From Reticulitermes lucifugus (Eukaryota > Arthropoda > Insecta > Blattodea > Rhinotermitidae), in contig JAKCWW010001051.1 in the NCBI GenBank assembly GCA_026260175.1, forward strand, positions 4,607 to 42,135: a stretch of DNA of 37,529 nucleotides. The letters run 5' to 3'. Under the pieces are notes generated by a model. The model was given only the letters and a program-made list of their open reading frames with translations. It was not told the origin of the DNA and searched no databases. Within the stretch, counting starts at the first letter, position 1; every line of letters starts with the position of its first letter. A program made the position numbers and the translations under genes. Shown here in pieces: positions 21,099 through 30,298 of the stretch.

Positions 21099-21728
21099 GC
21101 TGTGACATGTCAATATTAGTTTCAGTACTGCTGTCAGGCTGCTGTGACATGTCAGTATTAGTGTGAGTACTGCTGTCAGGCTGCCGTGACATGTCAATAT
21201 TAGTGTGAGTACTGCTGTCAGGCTGCTGTGACATGTCAATATTAGTGTGAGTACTGCTGTCAGGCTGCTGTGACATGTCAGTATTAGTGTGAGTACTGCT
21301 GTCAGGCTGCTGTGACACGTCAGTATTAGTATGAGTACTGCTGTCAGGCTGCTGTGACATGTCAATATTAGTATGAGTACTGCTGTCAGGCTGCTGTGAC
21401 ATGTCAATATTAGTATGAGTACTGCTGTNNNNNNNNNNNNNNNNNNNNNNNNNNNNNNNNNNNNNNNNNNNNNNNNNNNNNNNNNNNNNNNNNNNNNNNN
21501 NNNNNNNNNNNNNNNNNNNNNNNNNNNNNNNNNNNNNNNNNNNNNNNNNNNNNNNNNNNNNNNNNNNNNNNNNNNNNNNNNNNNNNNNNNNNNNNNNNNN
21601 NNNNNNNNNNNNNNNNNNNNNNNNNNNNNNNNNNNNNNNAGGCTGCTGTGACATGTCAATATTAGTATGAGTACTGCTGTGAGGCTGCTGTGACATGTCA
21701 ATTTTAGTATGAGTACTGCTGTCAGGCT
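21099..21728. repeat. 42-bp minisatellite, 15 units across a gap
   Basis: Units start at 21099, 21141, 21183, 21225, 21267, 21309, 21351 and 21393, and again, beyond the gap, at 21645 and 21687, ending at 21728. Each holds the perfect palindrome TGACATGTCA, usually followed by (A/G)TATTAGT, and ends GAGTACTGCTGTCAGGCT. Units differ by single bases. Since 42 is a multiple of three and most frames lack stops, the array reads as 14-residue repeats in two minus-strand frames (241 and 221 codons). These are side effects of the array; there is no supporting gene context. Confidence 0.9.
21429..21639. other. Assembly gap (211 N)
   Basis: Run of N inside the 42-bp array. Its length equals five repeat units plus one base, and the array resumes exactly in phase. 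Confidence 0.95.
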
Positions 21729-22176
21729 CAACCAACGTATGAATTTAATGAAAGGTTGTTGTGTTTCACTGCAGTGCTCATACTATATTGATCCGATACT
21801 AAAGTACCAGCACCGTTTATCAGCATAGGATGGGGGTACGTTATATGATACACGAGTATGTTATGATGGCGTAATGCCGTATACGTTTCTATAACAGGTG
21901 TAATTATGGCTGTGGAGGGATCATGTTCAACATACACTAAATTAAGATGAAAGCTGGTAACTTAAACGTTTTTAGCCCTGAAATTGTATTTGTGGTTTAT
22001 GGGACTCCCCGTTTTTTGGGTTTAAATTGCATGGCGTTTATATGCCATGGAACCTCTTCAGCACAATGGCATTTTATTTCCTTCCGAATATTCTCATCTG
22101 CAACATTTTACTGTGTTGTTTTCGGTGAGCCATGCACTTCTTATAAATTGTTAAAGGTGTTATGTCTTTCAATTGT

Positions 22177-22356
22177 ATTTGAATATGATGCCACACATTC
22201 AAAATTTATGTACATTATCATTCCATAACAGGTATTAAATTTACGATGTTCCTGTGTACGTAAATTATTTGAATATCATGCCACACATTCAAAATTCATG
22301 TACATTATCATTCCATAACAGGTATTAAATTTACGGTGTTCCTGTGTACGTAAATT
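22177..22356. repeat. 90-bp tandem duplication
   Basis: Unit 1 (22177-22266) and unit 2 (22267-22356) differ at 3 of 90 positions (one G/C, one T/C, one A/G). A simple, fairly recent head-to-tail duplication; no open frame involved. Confidence 0.95.
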
Positions 22357-25300
22357 CTTATGCCATTTACAGAATTGCACGGAAGTTTGGTATAGCTTAT
22401 TCTGTTGTATACGTATGAATATAAAGTACTGCTTTCCAGTGGAGTCCGCGTCTTCACAGTGCTTATGTACCCTATGGAATTCTTCTCCACACCGTATAAT
22501 TTGCATGTCACTGATTTTTATCTTTTTGAAGTTTTGGGATTTTCCTTATAGCCTAGTGATCGCGAAAATCTTGAAACTGCCGCATCACACTTGTGCCCTG
22601 CAGTGATGAATGCAGGCCGCTTGCTCGCTACAGCAATTAGACAGCATTCTTGATGTTACTGTTTAGCAGGTGTGGTACGTATGGCCGTGTGTTAACTACA
22701 CTTGTATAGGAATCTTAAATAGTCTGTAAGCATGTGGCTGTTAAGTACCCGTGAGCACGTCGTTCATGAACATACTGCAGTGTCAGTGTAGTGCTTAACA
22801 ACAGATGTGTGGATTTCAAGTCTGAAGGTTTTAAGTTGTGCACTGTACATCATTAGTGTAGGAATGTTTATCAGCCTTAGTTATTTGAATTTTCATTTAG
22901 GTCGGACAGTTTTACCGACACTTTACTTGAAAGCCTAAGCTGTATGCATTCCTGTTCTGCCGGCTTGCTTAATTCCTGTCACGCCCGATTGTGGCCCTTT
23001 TCGTGGGATGCTGGGCAGCACAAGCTAACGGGGGGAACCAGTTCTGTAGAGGAGCGAACCCACAGTAGTTACGCTGTGCGTTTATTTCGTGACTTGTCTT
23101 CCGACTTAAGTAACACCGAACGTTTAGTGACTGCCCACCTGCTTCGTATTAGTGCGGTCTGGTGTTCGAATATCGCTCCGGAGACTTAATTTTATTTCTG
23201 CAAGAATCAGTAGTGCAATAGGCTATGCCCACATCGTTATGCAACTTTTACAGCTAAAAACTAAATAAAAATAATAAAAGAAAAGAAAATGCTAAATAAA
23301 AATAGTATTATAAACTGTACAAAAAATCCTGTAGTCCGGAACGCGACGCCGTGTAGTGTGGTAGATAAATATAGCGTTCGCTGCTGTTTGTGTCTTCTAC
23401 ACTTAAGGTGAAGGAAGCAGGTTGACACGTACCTGTAAACCTCACGGTGTCGCATTAATTAAACAGCAGTCCTCATGGCCACGGCCGTAAGACCTCACGT
23501 CTTACATGTAAATTAGTCTTGTCAATGTCACACGTTAATTGCCGTCCTAGTAACGTGTCTCTATGGCAGATTATATGAAGGGAAGGGCGGAAGACTGCAA
23601 AATTTCTGCATTCAGAGTATGGCTTTTTAGGAGTTATTTACGAAGTACAAACGCCTTATGTGGGACCACGTCCGTTATTCCGTCTGTGACGTAGGATAAT
23701 AGTGTCAGCGATAATTCGGATTTTTATGAAATTCGGTGCCGGTGTTGAAAGCAGCAGTATCGTGGTACAGTCTGGGTACTGCGTCACAGGGTACACCATA
23801 CGAAGTATCGCTGCAGTCTGCTACGGTAGTAGGCATTTAACATTTAATTGTGGTGGAAGCATTATGTTCTGAAAGATGGTTGCTTGTACTGGTGTAATAA
23901 CCGTATGCGCTGTTCTCAATTTGTTTATGGTTTTTGTCCCCTCTTTTATGTATTTCGTTTACATTCATTAGGCAGTAGCTTTCTGATTACACTAATTAGT
24001 GTCGAAAGCACTTTTCGGAGTAATGCGTAATGAATGGTCCCACTTCCATAAACGCTTGTGTTGTTTTAATTTGTAAGCGAGTTCGTGTTTAACTAGCCAA
24101 CGGCCAAATAACTTCTGTTATTTCTCATTAGTAATAATTGAAGCCTCAGTACTTGGTACAGTCACGTATTACACAGTCTTAATATAACGTACAGTGATTG
24201 TGTTACTGTAGGCAGAAGAAAATTGCAGAACGAGTCACTTCATAGTTTGTGCTACTTATCACGTGTTATTAGGATTTACGGTGGAGTGTGAGTAGCACGG
24301 GAGGAAAGGAGGAGAAATGCACGTAAGAAAGAGACGAATTCGGGGTAATATTAAGATTTATATCAGGAAGTGTGTTTTGAAGGTATAAAGTAGATTCTTG
24401 TGGCTCACAATGAAGTTCAGTTACGGGTCCTTGAGAACTCGCTGATGGAACATTCCAGTTTCACAAAATGCGGGTGATTTCTTACTACCAGGGAGACTGT
24501 TTGTTTGTCAACAAGGCCTTGTTCCATGGATATGGTAACCTTATAAGATTATTGTGTACGAGAAATGAGAAGTTATGCAGTCCCGTTACCAAACTACATT
24601 GAATTCCGTATGTCAGAATAATTTGCATGGCCGAAAAGGTGATGTCTTATAAATCACGTTGCAACTTGAGCCAGGTGTGCTAATGGTGGGAATTATGGTG
24701 GTATATTTCAATGTTATTTCCCAGTGTGGATGTGCTTCCTCGTAGTCGGCTTACATTCAGCGAATGTAAAGTGGCCGTGTTGAATTATTGTGTCGTTGTG
24801 TGGTTGTTCCTTGTTGCATTTGGCGACTGAGGTGAATCACGCAAGCCAGAGCTATGATTGCCCACGAAATATTTATTCCTCAGGCTTGAAAGTACGAGGT
24901 ATCAAAATACATTTATATAATTTTGTTTGGTTTCCGGTGGTGTCGAAAGTCGTTATCCGACGACTCTATTCCAGACATCACACGCAGCCTACTAATTCCA
25001 AAGAAGGTGTTCTTCAACTCAGGTGGATGGTACATTTGCGTGTACGTTAGTTCAGTCACCTTCCTATAATTCGATTGATCAGTGATTGCATTAGGTCCAC
25101 TTCTCAGAGCAGCTGCTCAAAAGAAGTTTCATGATTTCCTATTAATATTTTATTATCTGTTTCGTACAAGTCGCTAGAAGTCAGTGACCTTCCAATTGCT
25201 CACAGACTTTCCATACTGATGTCGAGAAGCGTCAGCATCTCTACTTGGTACGTGTATTCGTTTGTGTAATGACTTCCTGTAATGAGAAAACTGTTCTTTA

Positions 25301-27069
25301 CCAATACAATCAGCAGTTTGATTTGGCCCAAATTTCTGTGAAATGTGTTTAATTAATTCACGCTTGTCTACTTTCTAAAGAAAATGCTGCTCCATTCTTT
25401 TAATGCCTTAGATGTACGTAGAAACAGTACATGTCTGTTAAAATAAAACGCCAAGTCAAGATGGAAATTCGTTATAAAACAGACCTTCCAACTCCAGTTC
25501 CGTGCAGCGTTGCTCTGTCACACAGTGTTTCAAATATCGACATTCTTTCTCGCCTAGGATGTCGGTTTTCGTACAACGTAGTGTCGGTCTATACTGACTC
25601 AGTTACCATCCAAAAATATTTCATTATTTTTGTGAATCTATGCCGAATGTGAAATGCGTAATATATCTCGTTCTCGTACGCCTTCCGACTTCTGTAGAGT
25701 TACCTCTCTCCTCCTTCTAAGACTGAAAGGCATGTAAACTGGAATTTAGTTCTTCTGGAAGGACGGATTTCTCAATCACTTCCCTGTGAAAACCTCAAAA
25801 TTCGTATATTTATATAAATAACATTTTTACAGTACAAAGAGCAAACTCTCTCCATTACAAATACTAGTTAATGCTGTTTAGAAATGTGTTCTTGCAACGC
25901 TGAAGGATGTAGGCTCTTTATATCGCCATGCTATGTGGCTGTGTCCCCACATCTAGTTTCAGGTCTGAACCACTTGATATATTTTCACGAAACTTGGCGT
26001 GAGCATCATACAATTAGAGCACTCCCAGCGTCATACTTTTTAATTTCATATAGTCATTACTAACAAGATGGAGGACGCGCGAATTTGGGAGACTGGAAGG
26101 ACACGAGTGACACTTAATTTTGGGTGCTGAAATGATGTGTGATGGCAGAGCTGGGAAGAGTATGCAACTTTCATCATTATTTTTGTAGAATGTAAAATAA
26201 CAACATGATGGTCGTGTGAATAGTTCCTGTAACTCTCGGTTTAATTGCGATAACTGGTGAACCTTATAAAGAGGTTGACGTGAAATTTGGTTACGGAATT
26301 AACGTAATAACGTACCTACACAGTGTGTGTGAGATTTTGTTTGTAAGTGAGCAGCAACAAATATGGCGATGATGCGAAACTTTGTACTTATTCCCCACGA
26401 ATTTAACGTATGCAAGAGCTTTACTTAATACCTTCACAAAAATAAAACATGCGAAAGGTAATCATACTAATGTACGTAAATGCAGAACTGCCGTCCTGTG
26501 CAGTGGCGCAGTGTAGGCGTGTTTTGAGTTGTGTTCATAGCTCCTTGTTTCTTCGAACAGGTCTATATCCCCGTTATTTACTGTAAATTTTGTAGGTGAA
26601 TTATCGGCGGTAAATTATGTTTGTCGCTGATGCACCTGTCAGGTGTCTGTCGTTCCGGGGAAAGATGCGGAAGATGAAAGATTATACTATCACAGTTAGG
26701 TGTTAGGTACTGTGTTTATACACTCCATCTGTAAACGTGTATGATTTGGCTCGTAAATCCTGTTTAATTTCCAGCACGCTGATTTCCACACGGGTCGTTT
26801 GAAACGAGCGAGCTTGCACACATCTTATCTGCACCGAATCACTCGTATTTGTGCGACCTGTATAGTTGTACATAGCGCCCGCAGCTGTGTGCAGACACAC
26901 CGTCATGTGTGGTTTATGCTCTGCCTGATTGCTTCAACTAAACAGAAGAACGGTTTTAGCCACTTTAAAGCTTGCTAAAAGTTGGGAATAAATGCTTGGA
27001 TGGGGAGGGCGGCATTTGTACGAAGTCCTGAATGATTTATGGACAAAATTTTGGTGTTCACAGTGTGCC
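22357..27069. other. Long unassigned stretch
   Basis: About 4.7 kb with no supported gene. Small items: a tRNA-like GTGTTCGAATATCGC at about 23161-23175; a 14-bp perfect palindrome ACACTAATTAGTGT (23989-24002); and two related phrases, ATTTTCACGAAACTTGG (about 25981) and GACGTGAAATTTGG (about 26278), which suggest an old dispersed element over 25.9-26.4 kb with no boundaries visible. Confidence 0.4.
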
Positions 27070-27128
27070 TACCCCCCCCCACACACACGCACACCGTACA
27101 TGTACATATTGTGTGTGTGTGTGTGTTT
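27070..27128. repeat. C-run, (CA)n and (GT)n microsatellite pair
   Basis: C10 then (AC)n at the left and (GT)n at 27111-27125, facing each other, so the segment can form a small hairpin. Confidence 0.85.
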
Positions 27129-27503
27129 ATGATAGTGAAATGTAGAAGGCTGTGATCGACTGCGCATATTGTTAGGTCGAGGCAACGAATGCGTAAGAGT
27201 TTTGGTAGAGCAACTTTTGGAGAAAGTCCTGTAGGAAGATAACATTAAGATGGAGCTTACGGAGTTAGGCTCTCCGATTGAGAGCAAAGAGGCTTTGTGA
27301 CTTCGGATCGAAACCCATTGTTAAGTATTTGATACAATTAGTCAGGGCTTCAAAGAATTAACACTCCTCTTATATTTAAGCTTATGTCCCCCAAAAGACT
27401 GGCTGAATCGGTTTATTTTGGAGTTTCTAATACTCGTATCTTTTGTTACGACTGATCGGCTGTTTTTACCTTCATTGGATGAAACTGTGCAGTATTAAAT
27501 GAT

Positions 27504-27515
27504 AGCTTCAATTTT
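27504..27515 (+). repeat. Left target-site duplication
   Basis: AGCTTCAATTTT, identical to 27863-27874. The pair brackets the 347-bp element exactly. Confidence 0.75.
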
Positions 27516-27613
27516 ACGTTGCATTCACCGTGCATTTTTGTTTAATTGAACAATTTATACCAACAAATGCACACAGACATATAATGTCAATAGTTTCTTT
27601 TATTAATAGCTTT

Positions 27614-27658
27614 CCCCAATACGTATTTCGGCGTGCTTACATCGCCATATTCAGGGGG
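27614..27658 (-). ncRNA. Hammerhead-like motif, one core change (HH2-left)
   Basis: Minus-strand mirror of HH2-right with the same stems: CCCC/GGGG stem I, GGCG/CGCC stem II and palindromic ATACGTAT stem III. The first core strand reads CTGAATA instead of CTGAAGA, so the invariant G8 is T. Expected to be inactive. Confidence 0.6.
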
Positions 27659-27751
27659 TCGTTGAAGTTTTCTAACATAGACCAATATTTATAAAATACA
27701 TTTTATAAATACATTTTATAAATATTGGTCTATGTTCGAAAACTTCAACGA

Positions 27752-27796
27752 CCCCCTGAAGATGGCGATGTAAGCACGCCGAAATACGTATTGGGG
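27752..27796 (+). ncRNA. Hammerhead ribozyme-like motif, intact core (HH2-right)
   Basis: Order: CCCC (27752-27755), core CTGAAGA (27756-27762), T, stem II GGCG (27764-27767) with CGCC (27777-27780) and a 9-nt loop, core GAA (27781-27783), stem III palindrome ATACGTAT (27784-27791), cleavage-site T (27792), GGGG (27793-27796) closing stem I. All invariant positions are kept, including A15.1-U16.1. As in HH1 the stem III palindrome has no loop, which favours a dimeric fold. Activity is inferred. Confidence 0.65.
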
Positions 27797-27862
27797 AAAG
27801 CTATTAATAAAAGAAACTATTAACATTATATGCCTGTGTGCATTTGTTGGTATAAATTGTTC

Positions 27863-27874
27863 AGCTTCAATTTT
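27863..27874 (+). repeat. Right target-site duplication
   Basis: AGCTTCAATTTT, the perfect partner of 27504-27515. Confidence 0.75.
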
Positions 27875-28541
27875 GTTTCCTTCGGTTTTGTGAACCTCTA
27901 AACCAGTCGTCTGAAACTTGAGTTGGAACAGATTGGTGAAATAATAGCTTTTCTATCCCCTATGCGTGTACCCGTTTTCGCTGATGGCAGTGTAGTTGCT
28001 GATTGTCTTTATCTTTTCCATTCTGGGTTTTAATTAAAGAAAATATTAGTATGTAGTGTTAATAGTGACATAATGTGTGATCGTACTGTAGAAATATTTT
28101 ATTTCAAATATCGACATGTTTAGTTCAAGATCGCGTCAACCTCGGGACATCAAGGCTGTCAGACAATTTACATGCCTTAGCAGTGTTCTGGGTCTATTCC
28201 ATAATTATGGTTATGAAAGTTGTGCACGCGGCCACCCGTTGTTAACTCGTGTTTTGTTTGGTAGAGAAGTTTTAAGCACTTTGCTTGATGACAGCCGGAG
28301 AAGCACTCTCCAACTGTAACAGCGTAATGTATGCACAGGTGTTAGCGTTGTTACTCTATCATTCGGTGTTGCTTGTTCCACGGCGCGCTCCATGCACAGC
28401 ACTGTCGGCGTTCCAGCGATAGTGGAGCAAGTGTGGATGTGTCTGTCGGTGACACGGTGACATGTGTCACTTCCACGTTGCTCATGGTTCCGTGCTTATT
28501 AATTTTTTGTCGCTCATTATTGTTACGTACTGCCAAAGGTT
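27875..28541. other. Unassigned stretch
   Basis: A 67-codon plus frame (28116-28319) has no recognised domain. Nothing else supported. Confidence 0.4.
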
Positions 28542-28851
28542 GGGGCCGGGGTAGCGTAGCCGGTATATAGGCTAGGCTACTGGCTGAAAGTTCGAGGAAT
28601 CGTGGTTCGATTCCCGGCAGCGCAAAGATATTTTTCACTTCTCCCAACGTCCAGACCGGGTCTGGGGCCTTCCCTGCCTTCTATTCAATGAGTACCGGGG
28701 ATTCTTTCCCCGAGAGTGACGCTGCCGGTGCGTGAAACTGACTACTCATACCTATACAGTGTCGAGGCTAAGAATGATTGGAGCTATACCTTCACTCCCA
28801 CATATGCCTTCATGGTGTACGCAGGGACAGTCTTCCGTACTTTGCCTTTAT
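28542..28851 (+). repeat. Full-length tRNA-SINE copy
   Basis: Head GGGGCCGGGGTAGCGTAGCC (28542-28561) with an A-box-like region and the best B box of this family in the window (GGTTCGATTCC, 28604-28614). The body follows: CCGGGTCTGGGGCC, CTATTCAATGAGTACCGGGG, a TCTTTCCCC block, GAGGCTAAGAATGATTGGAG, CTATACCTTCACTCCC, CCTTCATGGTG and a short TTTGCCTTTATT tail. It has the complete order of parts and would be transcribed by pol III if still active. Confidence 0.85.
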
Positions 28852-29091
28852 TGCGTTGGAAGGAAGTAACTAAATTTATTAAAATATTATAGAACTGTAT
28901 AGCAATAAACTACGTTGTGGGATCCTAGAAATTCCACATAGGCCTACAATAAATGTGTCAGAAACGAAGCTTTGGGTGAGACAGCGAAGACTGTGGGGAC
29001 GGCATAAAGCCATGGAACTGGAAAGAGTTATGCATGGTGTTTTGTAATATTAATTAAGGCAGTATTATAAGTATTTTAAGTGCAGACAAGC
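28852..29091. other. Unassigned spacer
   Basis: No feature seen. GTATTTTAAGTGC (29071-29083) resembles GTATTTATGTGC just beyond the right end of the next element (29709-29720), a possible decayed target duplication. Confidence 0.35.
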
Positions 29092-29141
29092 TTTATTGCC
29101 AACAAATCGCACAGCAAATTTCACTTATCCACGTATATAAA

Positions 29142-29184
29142 AAACTACATGTTTCGGCTGTTTCTTATAGCCATGTTCAGGAAG
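29142..29184 (-). ncRNA. Hammerhead-like motif, decayed (HH3-left)
   Basis: Minus strand: core CTGAACA (G8 is C), T, stem II GGCT/AGCC, GAAA, stem III palindrome ACATGT, A. Stem I is reduced to about one pair. Expected inactive. Confidence 0.5.
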
Positions 29185-29337
29185 CACTGATATACAAAGA
29201 GTATAATATATATATATATATATATGGAAATTCACTGCGTCGTTTACACCGTGCATTTTATTGAATTGTTAACTAGAAAGTGCCAACAGTAATACACAAA
29301 TTTAGTATATGACAAAGTCTTTAGAGGATCACTTTAA

Positions 29338-29382
29338 CTCCGACATGTCTCGGTCACATATATTACCACCATCATCAGGGAG
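29338..29382 (-). ncRNA. Hammerhead-like motif, one core change (HH4)
   Basis: Minus strand: CTCC (stem I), the canonical core CTGATGA, T, stem II GGT...ACC (3 bp), GAG where GAA is required (A14 is G), stem III palindrome ACATGT, cleavage-site C, GGAG closing a 4-bp stem I. Stem I here has a different sequence from HH1 and HH2 yet still pairs fully, which supports selection on structure in the ancestor. Confidence 0.55.
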
Positions 29383-29492
29383 AGAGTTCACACCGAAAGC
29401 TGGAACACCGCTGGTAAGGTAAAGTCCTTGTAGCTATGTACACATTGCCAGAGTTACTTCACGGGAATCCATGCCCATAGAGCACGGCAGGT

Positions 29493-29538
29493 ACTGTATA
29501 CGCGCTGCGAAAGTCTACTTTCGCAGCGCGTATACAGT
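29493..29538. repeat. Near-perfect 46-bp palindrome
   Basis: ACTGTATACGCGCTGCGAAAGT-like arms: 29493-29514 and 29517-29538 are perfectly complementary over 22 bp around a 2-nt centre (CT). It lies immediately inside the right end of the nested element. Confidence 0.95.
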
Positions 29539-29607
29539 TGGTACTTTCTAGTTAACGATATACTCGTATATGGAGTTAACTTCATATATATCATTTGTAT
29601 ATCAGTG

Positions 29608-29650
29608 ATTCATGAAGATGCCTATAATAAATAGGCGAAACATGTTGGAA
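29608..29650 (+). ncRNA. Hammerhead-like motif, one core change (HH3-right)
   Basis: Core ATGAAGA (29612-29618; the invariant C3 is A), T, stem II GCCTAT/ATAGGC (6 bp), GAAA (29637-29640), stem III palindrome ACATGT (29640-29645), T, then GGAA, which pairs partly with the upstream ATTC. Otherwise well preserved. Confidence 0.5.
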
Positions 29651-29706
29651 TAGTTTATTATGTATGTGGATAAGTGAAATTTGCTGTGCGGTTTGTTGGC
29701 AATAAA

Positions 29707-30007
29707 ACGTATTTATGTGCGTGTATTTCACGGAAGATGTATAATAATATCAAGATTATTTTAAATGTATTTCAGAAGAAAAGTGTGACATCCGTGTAGC
29801 GTTACGCGTTACTTTACGGCAGAATGTTCTGTTGTGTTCCGCCACCAATTAGGGGCTACGAGGGGAGGTGTGACGTCGAGTGTTCCTCATTTTAATGTTT
29901 ACTGTAAAATAATAGGCCTTTTTAGTCCGAGCGTTACAGATTTAGTGACTGGAGCCTTTAACATTGAGATCTGCTAAGGATATCAAGCCTTTAAATGTGG
30001 TTACTGT
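29707..30007. other. Unassigned spacer
   Basis: No feature seen. Confidence 0.4.
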
Positions 30008-30298
30008 GGGCCGGGATAGCATAGTCGGTAGAGCGACTCGCTACGGGCTGGACGGTCCGGGGATCGAATCCTGGTGTGGGCGAGATTTTTCGCAGCCGTC
30101 CAGACTGGCCCTGGGGCCCACCCAGCCTCCTATACAATGGGTACCGGGTCTCTTTCCTGGGGGTAAAGCGGCCGGGGCGTGGAGTTGACCATCTAGTGCC
30201 AGGGTTAAAGAAAGAGTACAGATATACCTCTACTCCCCCCCCCTCTGGGCCTTCATGGCCTGTTCTAGGGAGAACTTTACCTTTACCTTTACCTTTTA
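30008..30298 (+). repeat. Full-length tRNA-SINE copy, best tail
   Basis: Head GGGCCGGGATAGCATAGTCG with an A box over 30017-30034 (TAGCATAGTCGGTAGAGC) and a B box GGATCGAATCC (30061-30071). Body: CTGGGGCCCACCCAGCCTCC, CAATGGGTACCGGG, GGGGTAAAGCGGCCGGGG, CGTGGAGTTGACC, a pyrimidine-rich ACCTCTACTCCCCC block, and CCTTCATGGCC. It ends in three TTTACC units (30276-30298), the simple-repeat 3' tail that defines this family here. Use this copy as the reference for the others. Confidence 0.9.

Larger units (their letters stand above)
27516..27862. mobile_element. Non-autonomous foldback retroelement with two hammerhead motifs
   Basis: Inverted arms 27548-27697 and 27713-27862 (150 bp each, few mismatches) are separated by 15 bp. 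A 32-bp extension (27516-27547, containing CACCGTGCATTTT) lies outside the left arm only. A perfect 12-bp duplication flanks the whole. Each arm holds a hammerhead-like motif reading outward, then about 45 nt, then TGTGTGCATTTGTTGG. Inverted terminal repeats with hammerheads, a short one-sided extension and variable-length target duplications are features reported for Penelope-like elements. The total size leaves no room for a reverse transcriptase, so it would depend on one in trans. Confidence 0.65.
29236..29556. mobile_element. Nested foldback element with hammerhead motif
   Basis: Inverted ends GTTAACTAGAAAGTGCCAAC (29268-29287) and 29537-29556 match at 19 of 20. Outside the left end lies an extension containing CACCGTGCATTTTATTG, closely matching the extension of the 27516-27862 element, so the two are related. 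Inside are a minus-strand hammerhead-like motif (29338-29382) and a 46-bp palindrome (29493-29538). The outer limits and target duplication are obscured by the neighbouring (AT)n run. Confidence 0.55.
29092..29706. mobile_element. Foldback retroelement interrupted by a nested element
   Basis: The left end (TTTATTGCCAACAAATCGCA) and right end (TGCGGTTTGTTGGCAATAAA) are inverted copies, and similarity continues inward through GCAAATTTCACTTATCCAC to a hammerhead-like motif in each arm. The right end shows TGTTGG followed by AATAAA. The arms are separated by a different foldback element (about 29236-29556) and an (AT)n run (29204-29225). Same architecture as 27516-27862 but more decayed. Neither hammerhead core is intact. 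Confidence 0.6.

Noticed and set aside
21099..21728. CRISPR-like regular repeat array
   Set aside because: Units are contiguous with no unique spacers, and the context is eukaryotic; this is a minisatellite.
21006..21735. Two minus-strand open frames (241 and 221 codons) over the 42-bp array
   Set aside because: They exist because the unit length is a multiple of three and the gap is read through as X. There is no start context or splice signal, and no flanking coding sequence.
23130..23185. tRNA-like GTGTTCGAATATCGC
   Set aside because: No acceptor or anticodon stem can be drawn around it.
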